A stretch of DNA of 39,650 nucleotides from Cupriavidus basilensis (GTDB taxonomy: Bacteria > Pseudomonadota > Gammaproteobacteria > Burkholderiales > Burkholderiaceae), in NCBI RefSeq assembly GCF_029335485.1, contig NZ_JARJLM010000622.1:1-39650 (forward strand). Direction: 5' to 3'. The notes below the pieces were generated by a model that was not told the DNA's origin, did not search any database, and saw nothing but the letters and a program-made list of their open reading frames with translations. This document shows, in pieces, positions 16,758-24,673 of this stretch (the stretch's first letter is position 1; each line of letters opens with the position of its first letter). The translations under genes and the position numbers were made by a program.

Positions 16758-18152
16758 TCAGTCCGCGCCGAGCCAGTTGCCGTGGAAGCCGAACGGCACG
16801 CGGTGCGATAGCGGCACCGTGGCGACGGGCCCGTCCGCCAGGGCGCCGGCCTCGTAGACCGCGAGGTCGCTGCGTGCCTCGGCGCCGCGGTAGACGGTGG
16901 CCAGCAGCCAGCCGTCGCCCTCGGCGCTGTCGGCGGCGCGCGGAACGAACACCGGCTCCGAGACCGCATCGCCCTCGGGCAGCACATGGGTCACGCGCTT
17001 GCCGCTGTGCAGGTCGATATGGGCCAGGCCGTCATAGCTGCCGCGCCCGCTGCTTTCGTGCTGGCGAAAGGCAAAGTAGCCGTGGCGGTAGGGCAGCGTC
17101 GAGAAGCGCTCGTCGAAGCGGGGGAACTCGCCTGGCATGTCGTCGAGGTATTCGCGGGTGAAGCGGTCCGACTTGCCGGCCATGTCGAAAGTCCAGCGGC
17201 ACAGCCGCGCGCGGGCGCCGTTGGCATCCGGATTGAACAGCGGCGCGGTGTCGTATTGCATCACGTCGGCGATGATCCGGCTGCCGGACTCCCATGCGTT
17301 CATGACATGGAACACATAACAGGCCTCGCCGCGGAACCAGCGTATCTGTGCGGCGCCGCCGCTGCGCGGCATGATGCCGATGTGCGAGCCCAGCTTCGGC
17401 TCCCAGGCGTAGGCCGGCTCGCCGCGCATGGCGCGTTCCATGCTGCCGGTGAGCGGCAGGATGGGAAACAGGACATGGTTCTGCGTCACCATGAAATCGT
17501 GGACCATGCTGGGGAAGGGGGCTTCGAAGCGCTCCAGGCGCTGCATCCGGCCGTCCCGGTCCACCACGCCATAGCGCATGCCGGGGGTAAAGGGGCCATC
17601 GGCCGAATAGGCGAAGAACACCATTTCGCCGGTGACGGGGTCGATCTTCGGGTGCGCCGTCATGGCGCCGTCGAGCTTGCCGCCGTAGTCGACGTCGCCG
17701 CGCGTGGCCAGGCTCTCGCTATCCAGTTCGATCGGCAGGTCGGCTTCTTCCAGTGCCAGCAGGCGTCCGCCATGCCAGAGGATATTGGTATTGGCCACGC
17801 CATCGTTCTGGCCGAGTACCGAGGGGTCGGTGGTGGCCGGGTTGCCCCAGCTGCCGAACAGGGCGTGGCCCGCGGCCTGCTCGCGCTGGAACTTGTTGGT
17901 GCGCACCCAGCGGTTGCGATAGCGCACGCGGCCATCCTCGATATGGAAGGCGTGCACCATGCCGTCGCCGATGAACCAGTGATAGTGCGCATCGCGCGGC
18001 GCGTACTGCGGATTGGGCCCGTTGCGGTAGAGCGTGCCGCGCAGCGCGCGCGGCAATTCGCCCAGCACGGGCAGGTCGTGCGCGTCGCACTCCATCAGGA
18101 TGGGGGCGAAATTGCCGCTGAGATAGGGGGACGACGGTTCGGGCTGGCTCAT
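16758..18152 (-). CDS. Carotenoid oxygenase / lignostilbene dioxygenase family enzyme
   Basis: Seen: 464 residues from the ATG at 18152, with AGAGGAG about 7 nt upstream; the frame extends to 18920 only as a shadow of the TetR gene. The four iron-binding histidines of the family can be placed: His167 (MTAHPK), His218 (SMVHDF), His282 (YVFHVMNAWE) and His457 (FGFHGNW). The N-terminus shows the usual LRGTLYRNGPNPQY and HWFIGDGMVHAF segments. Known: these seven-bladed-propeller iron enzymes cleave carbon-carbon double bonds in carotenoids, apocarotenoids or stilbenes. The start codon overlaps the TetR stop by 4 nt (ATGA), so the regulator and enzyme are translationally coupled. No carotenoid biosynthesis genes are nearby, so a plant-derived stilbene or phenylpropanoid substrate is at least as likely (inference). 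Confidence 0.9.
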   Translation of the reverse strand: MSQPEPSSPYLSGNFAPILMECDAHDLPVLGELPRALRGTLYRNGPNPQYAPRDAHYHWFIGDGMVHAFHIEDGRVRYRNRWVRTNKFQREQAAGHALFGSWGNPATTDPSVLGQNDGVANTNILWHGGRLLALEEADLPIELDSESLATRGDVDYGGKLDGAMTAHPKIDPVTGEMVFFAYSADGPFTPGMRYGVVDRDGRMQRLERFEAPFPSMVHDFMVTQNHVLFPILPLTGSMERAMRGEPAYAWEPKLGSHIGIMPRSGGAAQIRWFRGEACYVFHVMNAWESGSRIIADVMQYDTAPLFNPDANGARARLCRWTFDMAGKSDRFTREYLDDMPGEFPRFDERFSTLPYRHGYFAFRQHESSGRGSYDGLAHIDLHSGKRVTHVLPEGDAVSEPVFVPRAADSAEGDGWLLATVYRGAEARSDLAVYEAGALADGPVATVPLSHRVPFGFHGNWLGAD

Positions 18153-18865
18153 CGGGTGCTCCTCTTGGTCTGTCGCTTGGCGGGGTCGTGCGTGGCTTGG
18201 GGAATGGCTTCGTTGCTGGCTTCGGTTCCGGTACTTGCTTCGGTACTTGCTTCTGTGCCCGTTTCGGGCTGGGGTGCGCGCATGCCCGCAGACAGCAGGC
18301 GCACCATCTCGGCGTGGATGGCGTGCATGCCGGGCGAGCCGTGCAGCTTGCCGGCCAGGTGCAGCATGACCAGGCCGTGGATCGAGGCCCAGATCACATA
18401 GCTCATCACCTGCGGGTCGCCGTGGATCAGGCCGCGCGCCGCCATGTCTTCCAGGTGCGCGCTCATGGTGCGGCGCGCGCGCGCGCCGGCGCGCTCCAGT
18501 TCGGGATAGCGGTCGTCCGGCTGCGTCATGTCGAACATCAGCCGGTAGGCATTGGGCTGGGCGCAGGCAAAGGCGAGGTAAGCCTCGCCCACCGCGCGCG
18601 CGCGCTGGCGGGGATCGCCAGCGGTGGCGGCGGCGGCTTCCAGCGCCGCGGCGAAGCGGTCGAACGCCGCCGCGCGCACCGCGGCCAGGATGTCTTCCTT
18701 GTCCTGGAAGTAGCGATAGGGCGTCATCGGACTGCAGCCCAGTTCCTCGGCGAGCTGGCGCATGCTTACGCTGGCCACGCCGCCTTCGGCGAAACGGCGT
18801 TCCGCCACCGCGCACAGGCGGGTCTTGAAGGCGTCGATTTCTTCCTGGGTCAGATGTCTTGCCAT
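18149..18865 (-). CDS. TetR-family transcriptional regulator of the carotenoid oxygenase operon
   Basis: Seen: 238 residues. The N-terminal helix-turn-helix reads VASVSMRQLAEELGCSPMTP followed by YRYFQDKEDILAAV, typical of TetR. The ligand domain spans about residues 70-195. The C-terminal tail is low-complexity and rich in Thr, Glu, Ala and Ser (TEASTEASTGTEASNEA), encoded by short DNA repeats. It overlaps the oxygenase start by 4 nt. A 25-bp near-perfect palindrome lies 69-93 nt upstream of its start and is the likely operator. Inferred: it represses its own operon and responds to the oxygenase substrate or product. No clear Shine-Dalgarno is seen at the start. Confidence 0.88.
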   Translation of the reverse strand: MARHLTQEEIDAFKTRLCAVAERRFAEGGVASVSMRQLAEELGCSPMTPYRYFQDKEDILAAVRAAAFDRFAAALEAAAATAGDPRQRARAVGEAYLAFACAQPNAYRLMFDMTQPDDRYPELERAGARARRTMSAHLEDMAARGLIHGDPQVMSYVIWASIHGLVMLHLAGKLHGSPGMHAIHAEMVRLLSAGMRAPQPETGTEASTEASTGTEASNEAIPQATHDPAKRQTKRSTR

Positions 18866-18933
18866 TGGCTGCGAGGGTTGTCGTGCGGGTTTGCGGATGC
18901 GGCGGGGTATGGCCGTCCATGTATGTTTTACAG

Positions 18934-18958
18934 TGTATATTTACGACGTAAATTTACA
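18934..18958. promoter_or_regulatory. 25-bp palindrome, probable TetR operator
   Basis: Left arm TGTATATTTACG (18934-18945), central A, right arm CGTAAATTTACA (18947-18958). The arms are complementary at 11 of 12 positions. The core TTTACGaCGTAAA is perfect. It sits between divergent TetR and LysR genes in an AT-rich island, positioned over the likely tetR promoter. Size and symmetry fit a TetR dimer site. Confidence 0.7.
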
Positions 18959-19001
18959 AGGGGAGATTTCAATAAGGCCGGCGGCATCCGCAACGCGCGC
19001 T

Positions 19002-19023
19002 ATTGTTCACCGCATGGGACAAT
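19002..19023. promoter_or_regulatory. Inverted repeat ATTGT-N12-ACAAT, possible LysR-type site
   Basis: ATTGT at 19002-19006 and ACAAT at 19019-19023 form a perfect 5-bp inverted repeat about 60 nt upstream of the LysR-family gene. The T-N11-A geometry is that of LysR-type boxes. Autoregulation is the obvious guess, but a site this short could occur by chance. Confidence 0.4.
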
Positions 19024-19081
19024 GTTCTCCGCCGGCGCGTACCGCTCAAGGACGCATGCGGTTGGCGGAAAGGACGGGCGC

Positions 19082-20002
19082 ATGAAGACGATCGAATGGA
19101 AGGACTGGGAGATTTTCTGCCGGGTGGTGGAGGGCGCGGGCTTTACCAAGGGCGCCGAACTGGCCGACGTGCCGAAGTCCTCGGCAAGCGCTGCCGTATC
19201 CCGGCTGGAGATGCAGCTGGGCGTGCGCCTGTTCGAGCGCACCACGCGCCGGGTGCGGGTGACCGAGCGGGGGCAGCAGTTGTACGATCGGGTGGCGCCG
19301 CTGTTCACGGAGTTGCGCGAGATCAGCGCCGAGGCGGTGTCGGTCAGCACGGAGGTCGCCGGCACCTTGCGCATTGCCACGCCTTACGAGGTCGGCTCCC
19401 TGCACCTTTCGCCCAGCCTGACCCGGCTGCTGCGCCTGCATCCCGCGCTGCGGGTGGAGGTCGACGTGACGTGGGACCAGCCCGACCTGGTCGAACGCGG
19501 TTACGACCTCGTCTTCGTGATGACCAATACCGGGCTGCACGACAGCTCCTTCGCCAGCAAGCGGGTGGTGCTGATCGATCGCGGCTTCTTTGCCTCGCCG
19601 GCCTTGATCCGCGCGCGCGGGCTGCCTCGCACGCCACAGGACCTGGCGAACTGGCCCATGCTGGGCAATGCCGAGGACCGGCGCTGGGAATTCCTGCGCG
19701 ATGGCACGGAGGTGGCAAGCCTGGCGGTGGAGCCGCGCATGCGTACGCAGAATGCCGAGATCCGGCTGAAGGCGGCGCTGGACGGGCTTGGCGTGGCGCG
19801 CCTGTCGCCGCGCTACGTGCAGGATGAACTGGACCAGGGGCGGCTGGTGCGGGTGTTGCCCGGCTATACGTCGTCGCCGCTCAAGGTGTATGTGCTGATG
19901 CCCGCGCGCAAGCTGATGCCCGCCAGTGTGCGGGCGTTTCTCGATGTGCTGGAGGAGACGCTGGGCAGCGCGGATACCAGGCTCGTGGCGGCGCGGGGTT
20001 GA
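19082..20002 (+). CDS. LysR-family transcriptional regulator
   Basis: Seen: 306 residues. The N-terminal winged helix-turn-helix is clear: WEIFCRVVEGAGFTKGAELA then KSSASAAVSRLEMQLGVRLF and RTTRRVRVTERG. The effector domain begins at about residue 90 (AGTLRIATPYEVGSLHLSPS). The overall pattern (ERGYDLVFVM, VARLSPRYVQDELDQGRLV) is that of the large group of LysR regulators related to DsdC/AaeR-type and quinone-responsive members. The ATG at 19082 fits the family N-terminus; an in-frame extension upstream is not conserved in character. It is divergent from the TetR gene and 58 nt from a convergent DUF6630-like gene. Its target is not evident; no divergent enzyme gene other than the TetR operon is close by. 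Confidence 0.88.
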   Translation: MKTIEWKDWEIFCRVVEGAGFTKGAELADVPKSSASAAVSRLEMQLGVRLFERTTRRVRVTERGQQLYDRVAPLFTELREISAEAVSVSTEVAGTLRIATPYEVGSLHLSPSLTRLLRLHPALRVEVDVTWDQPDLVERGYDLVFVMTNTGLHDSSFASKRVVLIDRGFFASPALIRARGLPRTPQDLANWPMLGNAEDRRWEFLRDGTEVASLAVEPRMRTQNAEIRLKAALDGLGVARLSPRYVQDELDQGRLVRVLPGYTSSPLKVYVLMPARKLMPASVRAFLDVLEETLGSADTRLVAARG

Positions 20003-20060
20003 GGGCCCGGCGCCGGCACCCGGGGCTGCCGCGGCGCCCCGGCCGTCCCCGCCGGCAGTC

Positions 20061-20570
20061 TCAGTATGGCTGGTCGCCGGTCCTGATTTCCAGTCCCAGC
20101 GTCTCGGCGAGGGTGGTCATTTCCTCGTCGTCCTCGCCGCGCGCGATCCAGCCGGCGTAGGCGTCGCCTTCGGTGTTCCAGTTCCACAAGGTGACACCGG
20201 CGAGGCGCAATTGCTCGTGGGCAAGCTCCATCAGTTCGGGCACGCTGGTGCTTTCCAGGAAGTCCTCGTCCTCGGTATCTTCCACGCCCCAGTCGAGTTC
20301 GATGTCGAGCCGGGCGCAAAGCTCGTCCATGCAGCTGATAAAGGACTCGGCATCCTTCCAGTCGACGTAGAAGCCGGATTCCCAGTCGATCACGTCCTTG
20401 AGGATCCACAGCAGTTCCTGGCCTTCGACCACATCCGCGTCATCCGAATCGGCCAGCGCTTCGTCGAACAGCGTCTGCTGTTTTTCGGCCATGGCCGAGT
20501 CGTCGAAGTTGATCAGTTCGATCAGGCGCCAGAGCGCCTGGTGCGCTTCGTTATTCAGTCCTTCGCTCAT
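20061..20570 (-). CDS. Acidic conserved protein, DUF6630-like
   Basis: Seen: 169 residues from the ATG at 20570, with GGAGG about 10 nt upstream. The protein is strongly acidic with no signal peptide or membrane segment, so it is probably cytoplasmic. Its most distinctive segment is ELLWILKDVIDWESGFYVDW, followed by an acidic stretch (VEDTEDEDFLE) and a Trp-rich region (TLWNWNTEGDAYAGWIARGE). I believe this corresponds to the DUF6630 family, but that is from memory. No function is known to me. It stands alone between a convergent LysR gene and the ArsR-type gene. Confidence 0.7.
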   Translation of the reverse strand: MSEGLNNEAHQALWRLIELINFDDSAMAEKQQTLFDEALADSDDADVVEGQELLWILKDVIDWESGFYVDWKDAESFISCMDELCARLDIELDWGVEDTEDEDFLESTSVPELMELAHEQLRLAGVTLWNWNTEGDAYAGWIARGEDDEEMTTLAETLGLEIRTGDQPY

Positions 20571-20649
20571 CGCATCTGCCCTCCACCGGTGCGGCGCCTG
20601 TGCGGCGCATTGAAATCGGGAAATGATACCTAATCCGCACGTCGTTGGC

Positions 20650-21339
20650 TCAGCCGGCAATGCGCGGGATCTCGCGTTGCCCGCGCGGCGTGACCCGCAG
20701 CGCGCGCGAGGTGGGCGTGGGTTCTATCCAGTTGCGTGCCATCAGGCTCTCGAGCAGCGCCGCGCCGAGCGCGCCGCCCAGATGCGGCTTGCGCTCGCTC
20801 CAGTCGGGGCAGGTGCAGGCAAACTGCCGCCGCTTGCGGCGCGCCACCTCGAGGTCCACGCCAAGTTGCGCCATGCCCTGCGCGCCGCTCGCGGTGAGGT
20901 CCACGGTGGTGCCTTGCACCACGATCCAACTGGCCTGCGACATCCGCTCGAACAGGCCAACTGCCAGTTCCCCCGCGAGATGGTCGTAGCAGGTGCGGGC
21001 CTGGCGCAGCGCCGCGGGGGCGGTACGGGAGGCAGGCACGACCCGCGCACGCGGCGGCTGGCTTGCCAGCGACGCGCTGGCGAGCGCCTCGATGGCTACG
21101 CCGATCTCGGGCGTGGCAAGCCGGTAGTAGCGATTGCGCCCGCGCGTCTGCACGGCGAGCAGGCCGCCCTCGCTAAGGCGCGCCAGGTGTCCGCTGGTGG
21201 ACGATGCCGACAGGCCCGCGATGGCAGCGAGCTCGCCTGCCGGCCGCGCGCTGCCGTCCATCAGCGCCCACAGCATGGCGGCTCGTCCGGGGTCGGCAAG
21301 CAGGCCAGCCAGCTGGCTGATGCTGGGAGCGTATTCCAT
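20650..21339 (-). CDS. ArsR-family transcriptional regulator with extended C-terminal domain
   Basis: Seen: 229 residues. Residues 1-80 form an ArsR-type winged helix: LAGLLADPGRAAMLWALMDG, AGELAAIAGLSASSTSGHLA and LAVQTRGRNRYYRLA. The rest is a C-terminal domain with RQARTCYDHLAGELAVGLFE and CTCPDWSERKPHLGGALGAA, seen in longer ArsR proteins. Cys and His residues in ARTCYDHLAG and ACTCPDWSERKPH could bind a metal or small molecule, but this is not established. Known: ArsR proteins repress divergent or downstream transport genes. Only a fragment of a transporter gene remains divergently upstream (21,404-21,511), which may be its former target. This is the last gene before the metal-resistance block. 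Confidence 0.85.
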   Translation of the reverse strand: MEYAPSISQLAGLLADPGRAAMLWALMDGSARPAGELAAIAGLSASSTSGHLARLSEGGLLAVQTRGRNRYYRLATPEIGVAIEALASASLASQPPRARVVPASRTAPAALRQARTCYDHLAGELAVGLFERMSQASWIVVQGTTVDLTASGAQGMAQLGVDLEVARRKRRQFACTCPDWSERKPHLGGALGAALLESLMARNWIEPTPTSRALRVTPRGQREIPRIAG

Positions 21340-21403
21340 AGTTCATCCTGAATTGAAGCAACGAATGCAGTATAGGCGTTTGCCGGCGGATGATGGCCTC
21401 GGA

Positions 21404-21511
21404 CTTCAACGCGTGTTCGTGGTGGCGCTACGCCATCTGGGTACGGCCAGAACCGGCGCGTACTTCCCGGTGGCACCGCTCTTCGGCGTCATCCTCTCAT
21501 TTGCGCTATGG
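21404..21511 (+). pseudogene. Fragment of a DMT/EamA-family permease gene
   Basis: A plus-strand frame from about 21404 to 21511 encodes VFVVALRHLGTARTGAY followed by FPVAPLFGVILSFALW. This closely resembles the last-but-one helix region of EamA/DMT permeases (LRHLGTARTGAYF). The match begins and ends abruptly, with no start codon context, no N-terminal helices and no continuation. It lies 65 nt upstream of the ArsR start and 50 nt beyond the stop of the HME-RND pump gene. It probably marks the junction where the metal block was joined to older DNA. Confidence 0.65.
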
Positions 21512-21559
21512 AGCATAACTACCGACACCGTGCGCAGACGTGAGTGGGGCAAGCTGGAA

Positions 21560-24500
21560 TCAACGGTCTGCATTCTGGCTTGCTCCCCAGTCAAATCTGC
21601 CGAAGCGTAGCGCCAGGGTCGGCAATATCAGCAGGTTCAGCACGGTCGAGGTGAAGAGGCCGCCCAGGATGACAACCGCCATCGGCCCCTCCACCTCGTT
21701 GCCCGGTTCGCCGGATTGGAGCGCCAGTGGCAACAGGCCCAGCCCGGTAACGAGCGCTGTCATCAGAATGGGCGCCAGCCTCTCGGTTGCGCCCAGAGTC
21801 GCCGTCTCCAGGTTCCAGGCGCGGCCCTCGACCTGGACCAGGTGCTCGTAGTGGGAGATGAGCATGATGGCGTTGCGCAACGTGATGCCGAACAGGGTCA
21901 CAAAGCCGACCATCGACCCCAGCGACAGCAATCCGCCCGTGGCAAAGACCGTAAGCGCGCCGCCCACCAGCGCGAACGGCAGGTTTGCCATGACCAGGAC
22001 CAGGCCGCGCCAACTGCGCAGTGCCAGATAGACGAGCAGGCCGATGCCGGCGGCCGCCATGGCGAAATAGACCAGCAAGTCCCGCTGTGCGTGCGCCTGG
22101 GCCTGCGCCTCGCCCGATAGGGCGAAGTAATAGCCCTTCGGAAACTTCACGTCTGCGGCAATGCGGCGCTGGGCCTCACCGACAAACTGACCGAGCGAAG
22201 GACCGTTGAGATGCGCGGTCACGGTCTGCAGCCGTTGGCCGCCATCGTGCAGAATGAGGTAGCGGCCTGTCGTTTGCGTGATGTCCGCAAGGCGGCCTAG
22301 CGGCACCATGACGCCATCGGCATTGCGCAGCGGCAACTCGCCCACCTGAGCCGGCGTGCGGCGAGATTCGCTGGCGAGCACCACCGCCACATTGACGACG
22401 GCGTTTGCCTCATAGACCTGGGCGACCTCGGCGCTCTGGTAAGCGGTCTGGATGGCTTCCATCACGTCCAGCGGTGCAAAGCCCCAGCGCGTCAGCTGGT
22501 CCTGCCGCAGACGGATGGTCAGCTGCGGGATTTCGGGAGGCGACTGCACCGTCACCCCGGCCGCCCCCGGAATGGTGCTGAGCGTCCGCGACACCTGCCG
22601 CGCCAGGCCGTCCAGGATATCGAGGTCATTGCCGAACACGTTGACGATGACCGGCGCCGTGTAGCCGGAAATGGTTTCCTGGACCCGTTCGGTCAGAAAG
22701 GTTTCGGTGGCAAAGGTCAAGCCGGGAAAGCCCGCCATCTCTTTCCGCAGGTCGGCCAGCGTCTGTTCCTGTGCCTCCGCATCCAAGCCAGGCTTCAGGT
22801 CGATCTCGAACTCGCTATATTGCGGGCCGAAGACATCGATGCCGCGCGCGGTTCGTCCAACCCGTTGAGCCACGCTCCGTATGTTCGGCACCGCCAGCAG
22901 CGCATGGCTGACGCGTTCCCCGATACGCAGCGATTCTTGCAACGAGGTGCCCGGTGCCGCCTGCATGTGGGCGATGAAATGCCCTTCGCGCAGCTCCGGC
23001 AGAAACTCCGTGCTGAAGAAGGGTAGTGTTGCCAGCGTCGCCAGCACCAGGCCGGCAAATGCCACGACGACGGCAATCCAGTGCTGCTCGACCTGGGTGA
23101 GGATGGCTGCGTAGCGGCCCTTGAGCCACTGGTAGACGCGGGGCTCCTCCGCATCGCCGGTACGGTTGGCCAGCAATGCATAACATAGCGCCGGGGTCAG
23201 CGTGAGTGCGACCACCAGCGACGACATGATGGCCAGGATATAGGCCATCCCCAGTGGGGCGAACAGTTTGCCGGCAACGCCGGACAAGCTCAGCACCGGC
23301 AGGAAGACTGCGGCAACGGTAAATGTTGCATATATCACCGCGCTGCGCACCTCGGTGGATGCGGTGACGACAACCGTGATGGCGGGCAGCGGCGTCGCCA
23401 AGTGGCGGTTTTCGCGCAGGCGACGGTAAATGTTCTCCACGTCGATGATGGCATCGTCCACCACCTCGCCAAGCGCGATGGCCAGTCCTCCCAGCGTCAT
23501 CGTGTTCAGCGCCACGCCGAAGTGATGCAGTACTACGACGGCGGCCAGCAGCGAGAGCGGGATGGCGGTGGCTGAGATGAAGGCGGTGCGTACGTTGAAG
23601 AGAAAAAGGAACAGGACGATGACCACCAGCGCCGCCCCTACGACGAGCGCCGTGCGCAGGTGGTCGGTCGAGGCGACGATGAAATTGGCGGGCCTGAAGA
23701 TGTCAGCGTGCAGTTGGATACCATTGGCCGCCAGCATTGGCTGCAAGGCTGCCAGCGCTGCCTCGACGTTCCTGGTCACCGACACGGTATCCGCGCCGTA
23801 CTGGTTGCTGACCATCAGCACGACGCCCGGCTTGCCCTGGACGTTGGCGCCGCTGACCGGCAATTCCTGGCCAAGTACGACCTTGCCGACATCCGCGAGT
23901 CGGACCACGGCGCCGTTCTTCTGCCGCAGGACAACCTGGCCCAACTGCTCGGCGGTCGTGGTCTGGCCGACGGTGTTGAGGACAATGCGCTGGTTCGGGG
24001 TTTCGAGCACGCCCGCACCACGGATGCCGGTTGCGCGTTGCGTCGCGCTGACCACGTCGTGCAGCGAGAGGCCAAGGCGAACCAGCTTTTGCGGGTCGAC
24101 CTGGACCTGGTATTGCTTGATTTCGCCACCGTAGATACTCACGTCCGAGACCCCGGCACGACTCAGCAGCCGGGGCTTTAGCGTCCATTCGGCGAAAGTG
24201 CGCAGCTCCATGGGCGAACGCGTGTCCGACGTCATCCCTATCCCAAGCACGATGCTGGTCGCCGAGCTCAGTGGGGTCATCTTCGGCGCGCGTACTCCCG
24301 CTGGCAGCTCGCCCGTGAGGGTTGCCAGATGTTCCGCCACCAACTGCCGGGCGTGGCCGATATCGGTCTGGCCATTGAACGTCAGGGTAACGACCGATAC
24401 GCCCTGTATCGATTGGGACCGCATGGACTCGAGCCCGATCGAGCCGCCCAAGGCATTTTCAACGCGCTGTGTGACCAGCAGTTCGACCTGCTCTGCGGAG

Positions 24501-24667
24501 AGCCCGGGGGCTTCCGTCTGGACGGTAACGAGCGGCGGCGTGAATTCCGGAAAGACGTCGAGCTTGCTCTGGAACAAAGCATAGGTGCCGTAGCCGAGGA
24601 GCAGGCAGGCGAGCGCAAGGATGACGCCGCGAAGGCGGACGGAGAAGTCGACAATGGAAGTCAGCAT
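21560..24667 (-). CDS. HME-RND heavy-metal efflux pump (CzcA/CusA superfamily)
   Basis: Seen: 1,035 residues with the RND plan: one helix, a large periplasmic loop, six helices, a second loop (from about 545), then five helices. RND landmarks include LDVFPEFTPPLVTVQTEAPG at 36-55 and GFVTLFGITLRNAIMLISHY near the C-terminus. The TM4 region reads ALGEVVDDAIIDVEN (398-412), which keeps the proton-relay acids but differs from both the CzcA (DGAVVIVEN) and CusA ([10 protein letters not shown]) consensus. Known: HME-RND pumps export metal cations with an adaptor and an outer-membrane factor. The gene is third in a leftward operon, 6 nt after the adaptor. Metal specificity is therefore uncertain; it may belong to a less studied HME subclass. 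Confidence 0.9.
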   Translation of the reverse strand: MLTSIVDFSVRLRGVILALACLLLGYGTYALFQSKLDVFPEFTPPLVTVQTEAPGLSAEQVELLVTQRVENALGGSIGLESMRSQSIQGVSVVTLTFNGQTDIGHARQLVAEHLATLTGELPAGVRAPKMTPLSSATSIVLGIGMTSDTRSPMELRTFAEWTLKPRLLSRAGVSDVSIYGGEIKQYQVQVDPQKLVRLGLSLHDVVSATQRATGIRGAGVLETPNQRIVLNTVGQTTTAEQLGQVVLRQKNGAVVRLADVGKVVLGQELPVSGANVQGKPGVVLMVSNQYGADTVSVTRNVEAALAALQPMLAANGIQLHADIFRPANFIVASTDHLRTALVVGAALVVIVLFLFLFNVRTAFISATAIPLSLLAAVVVLHHFGVALNTMTLGGLAIALGEVVDDAIIDVENIYRRLRENRHLATPLPAITVVVTASTEVRSAVIYATFTVAAVFLPVLSLSGVAGKLFAPLGMAYILAIMSSLVVALTLTPALCYALLANRTGDAEEPRVYQWLKGRYAAILTQVEQHWIAVVVAFAGLVLATLATLPFFSTEFLPELREGHFIAHMQAAPGTSLQESLRIGERVSHALLAVPNIRSVAQRVGRTARGIDVFGPQYSEFEIDLKPGLDAEAQEQTLADLRKEMAGFPGLTFATETFLTERVQETISGYTAPVIVNVFGNDLDILDGLARQVSRTLSTIPGAAGVTVQSPPEIPQLTIRLRQDQLTRWGFAPLDVMEAIQTAYQSAEVAQVYEANAVVNVAVVLASESRRTPAQVGELPLRNADGVMVPLGRLADITQTTGRYLILHDGGQRLQTVTAHLNGPSLGQFVGEAQRRIAADVKFPKGYYFALSGEAQAQAHAQRDLLVYFAMAAAGIGLLVYLALRSWRGLVLVMANLPFALVGGALTVFATGGLLSLGSMVGFVTLFGITLRNAIMLISHYEHLVQVEGRAWNLETATLGATERLAPILMTALVTGLGLLPLALQSGEPGNEVEGPMAVVILGGLFTSTVLNLLILPTLALRFGRFDWGASQNADR

Positions 24668-24673
24668 ATTGGG

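Noticed and set aside
20021-20041. CGGGGC/GCCCCG hairpin between the convergent LysR and DUF6630-like genes
   Set aside because: It could be a bidirectional terminator, but there is no T-run on either side and GC-rich DNA forms such stems by chance.
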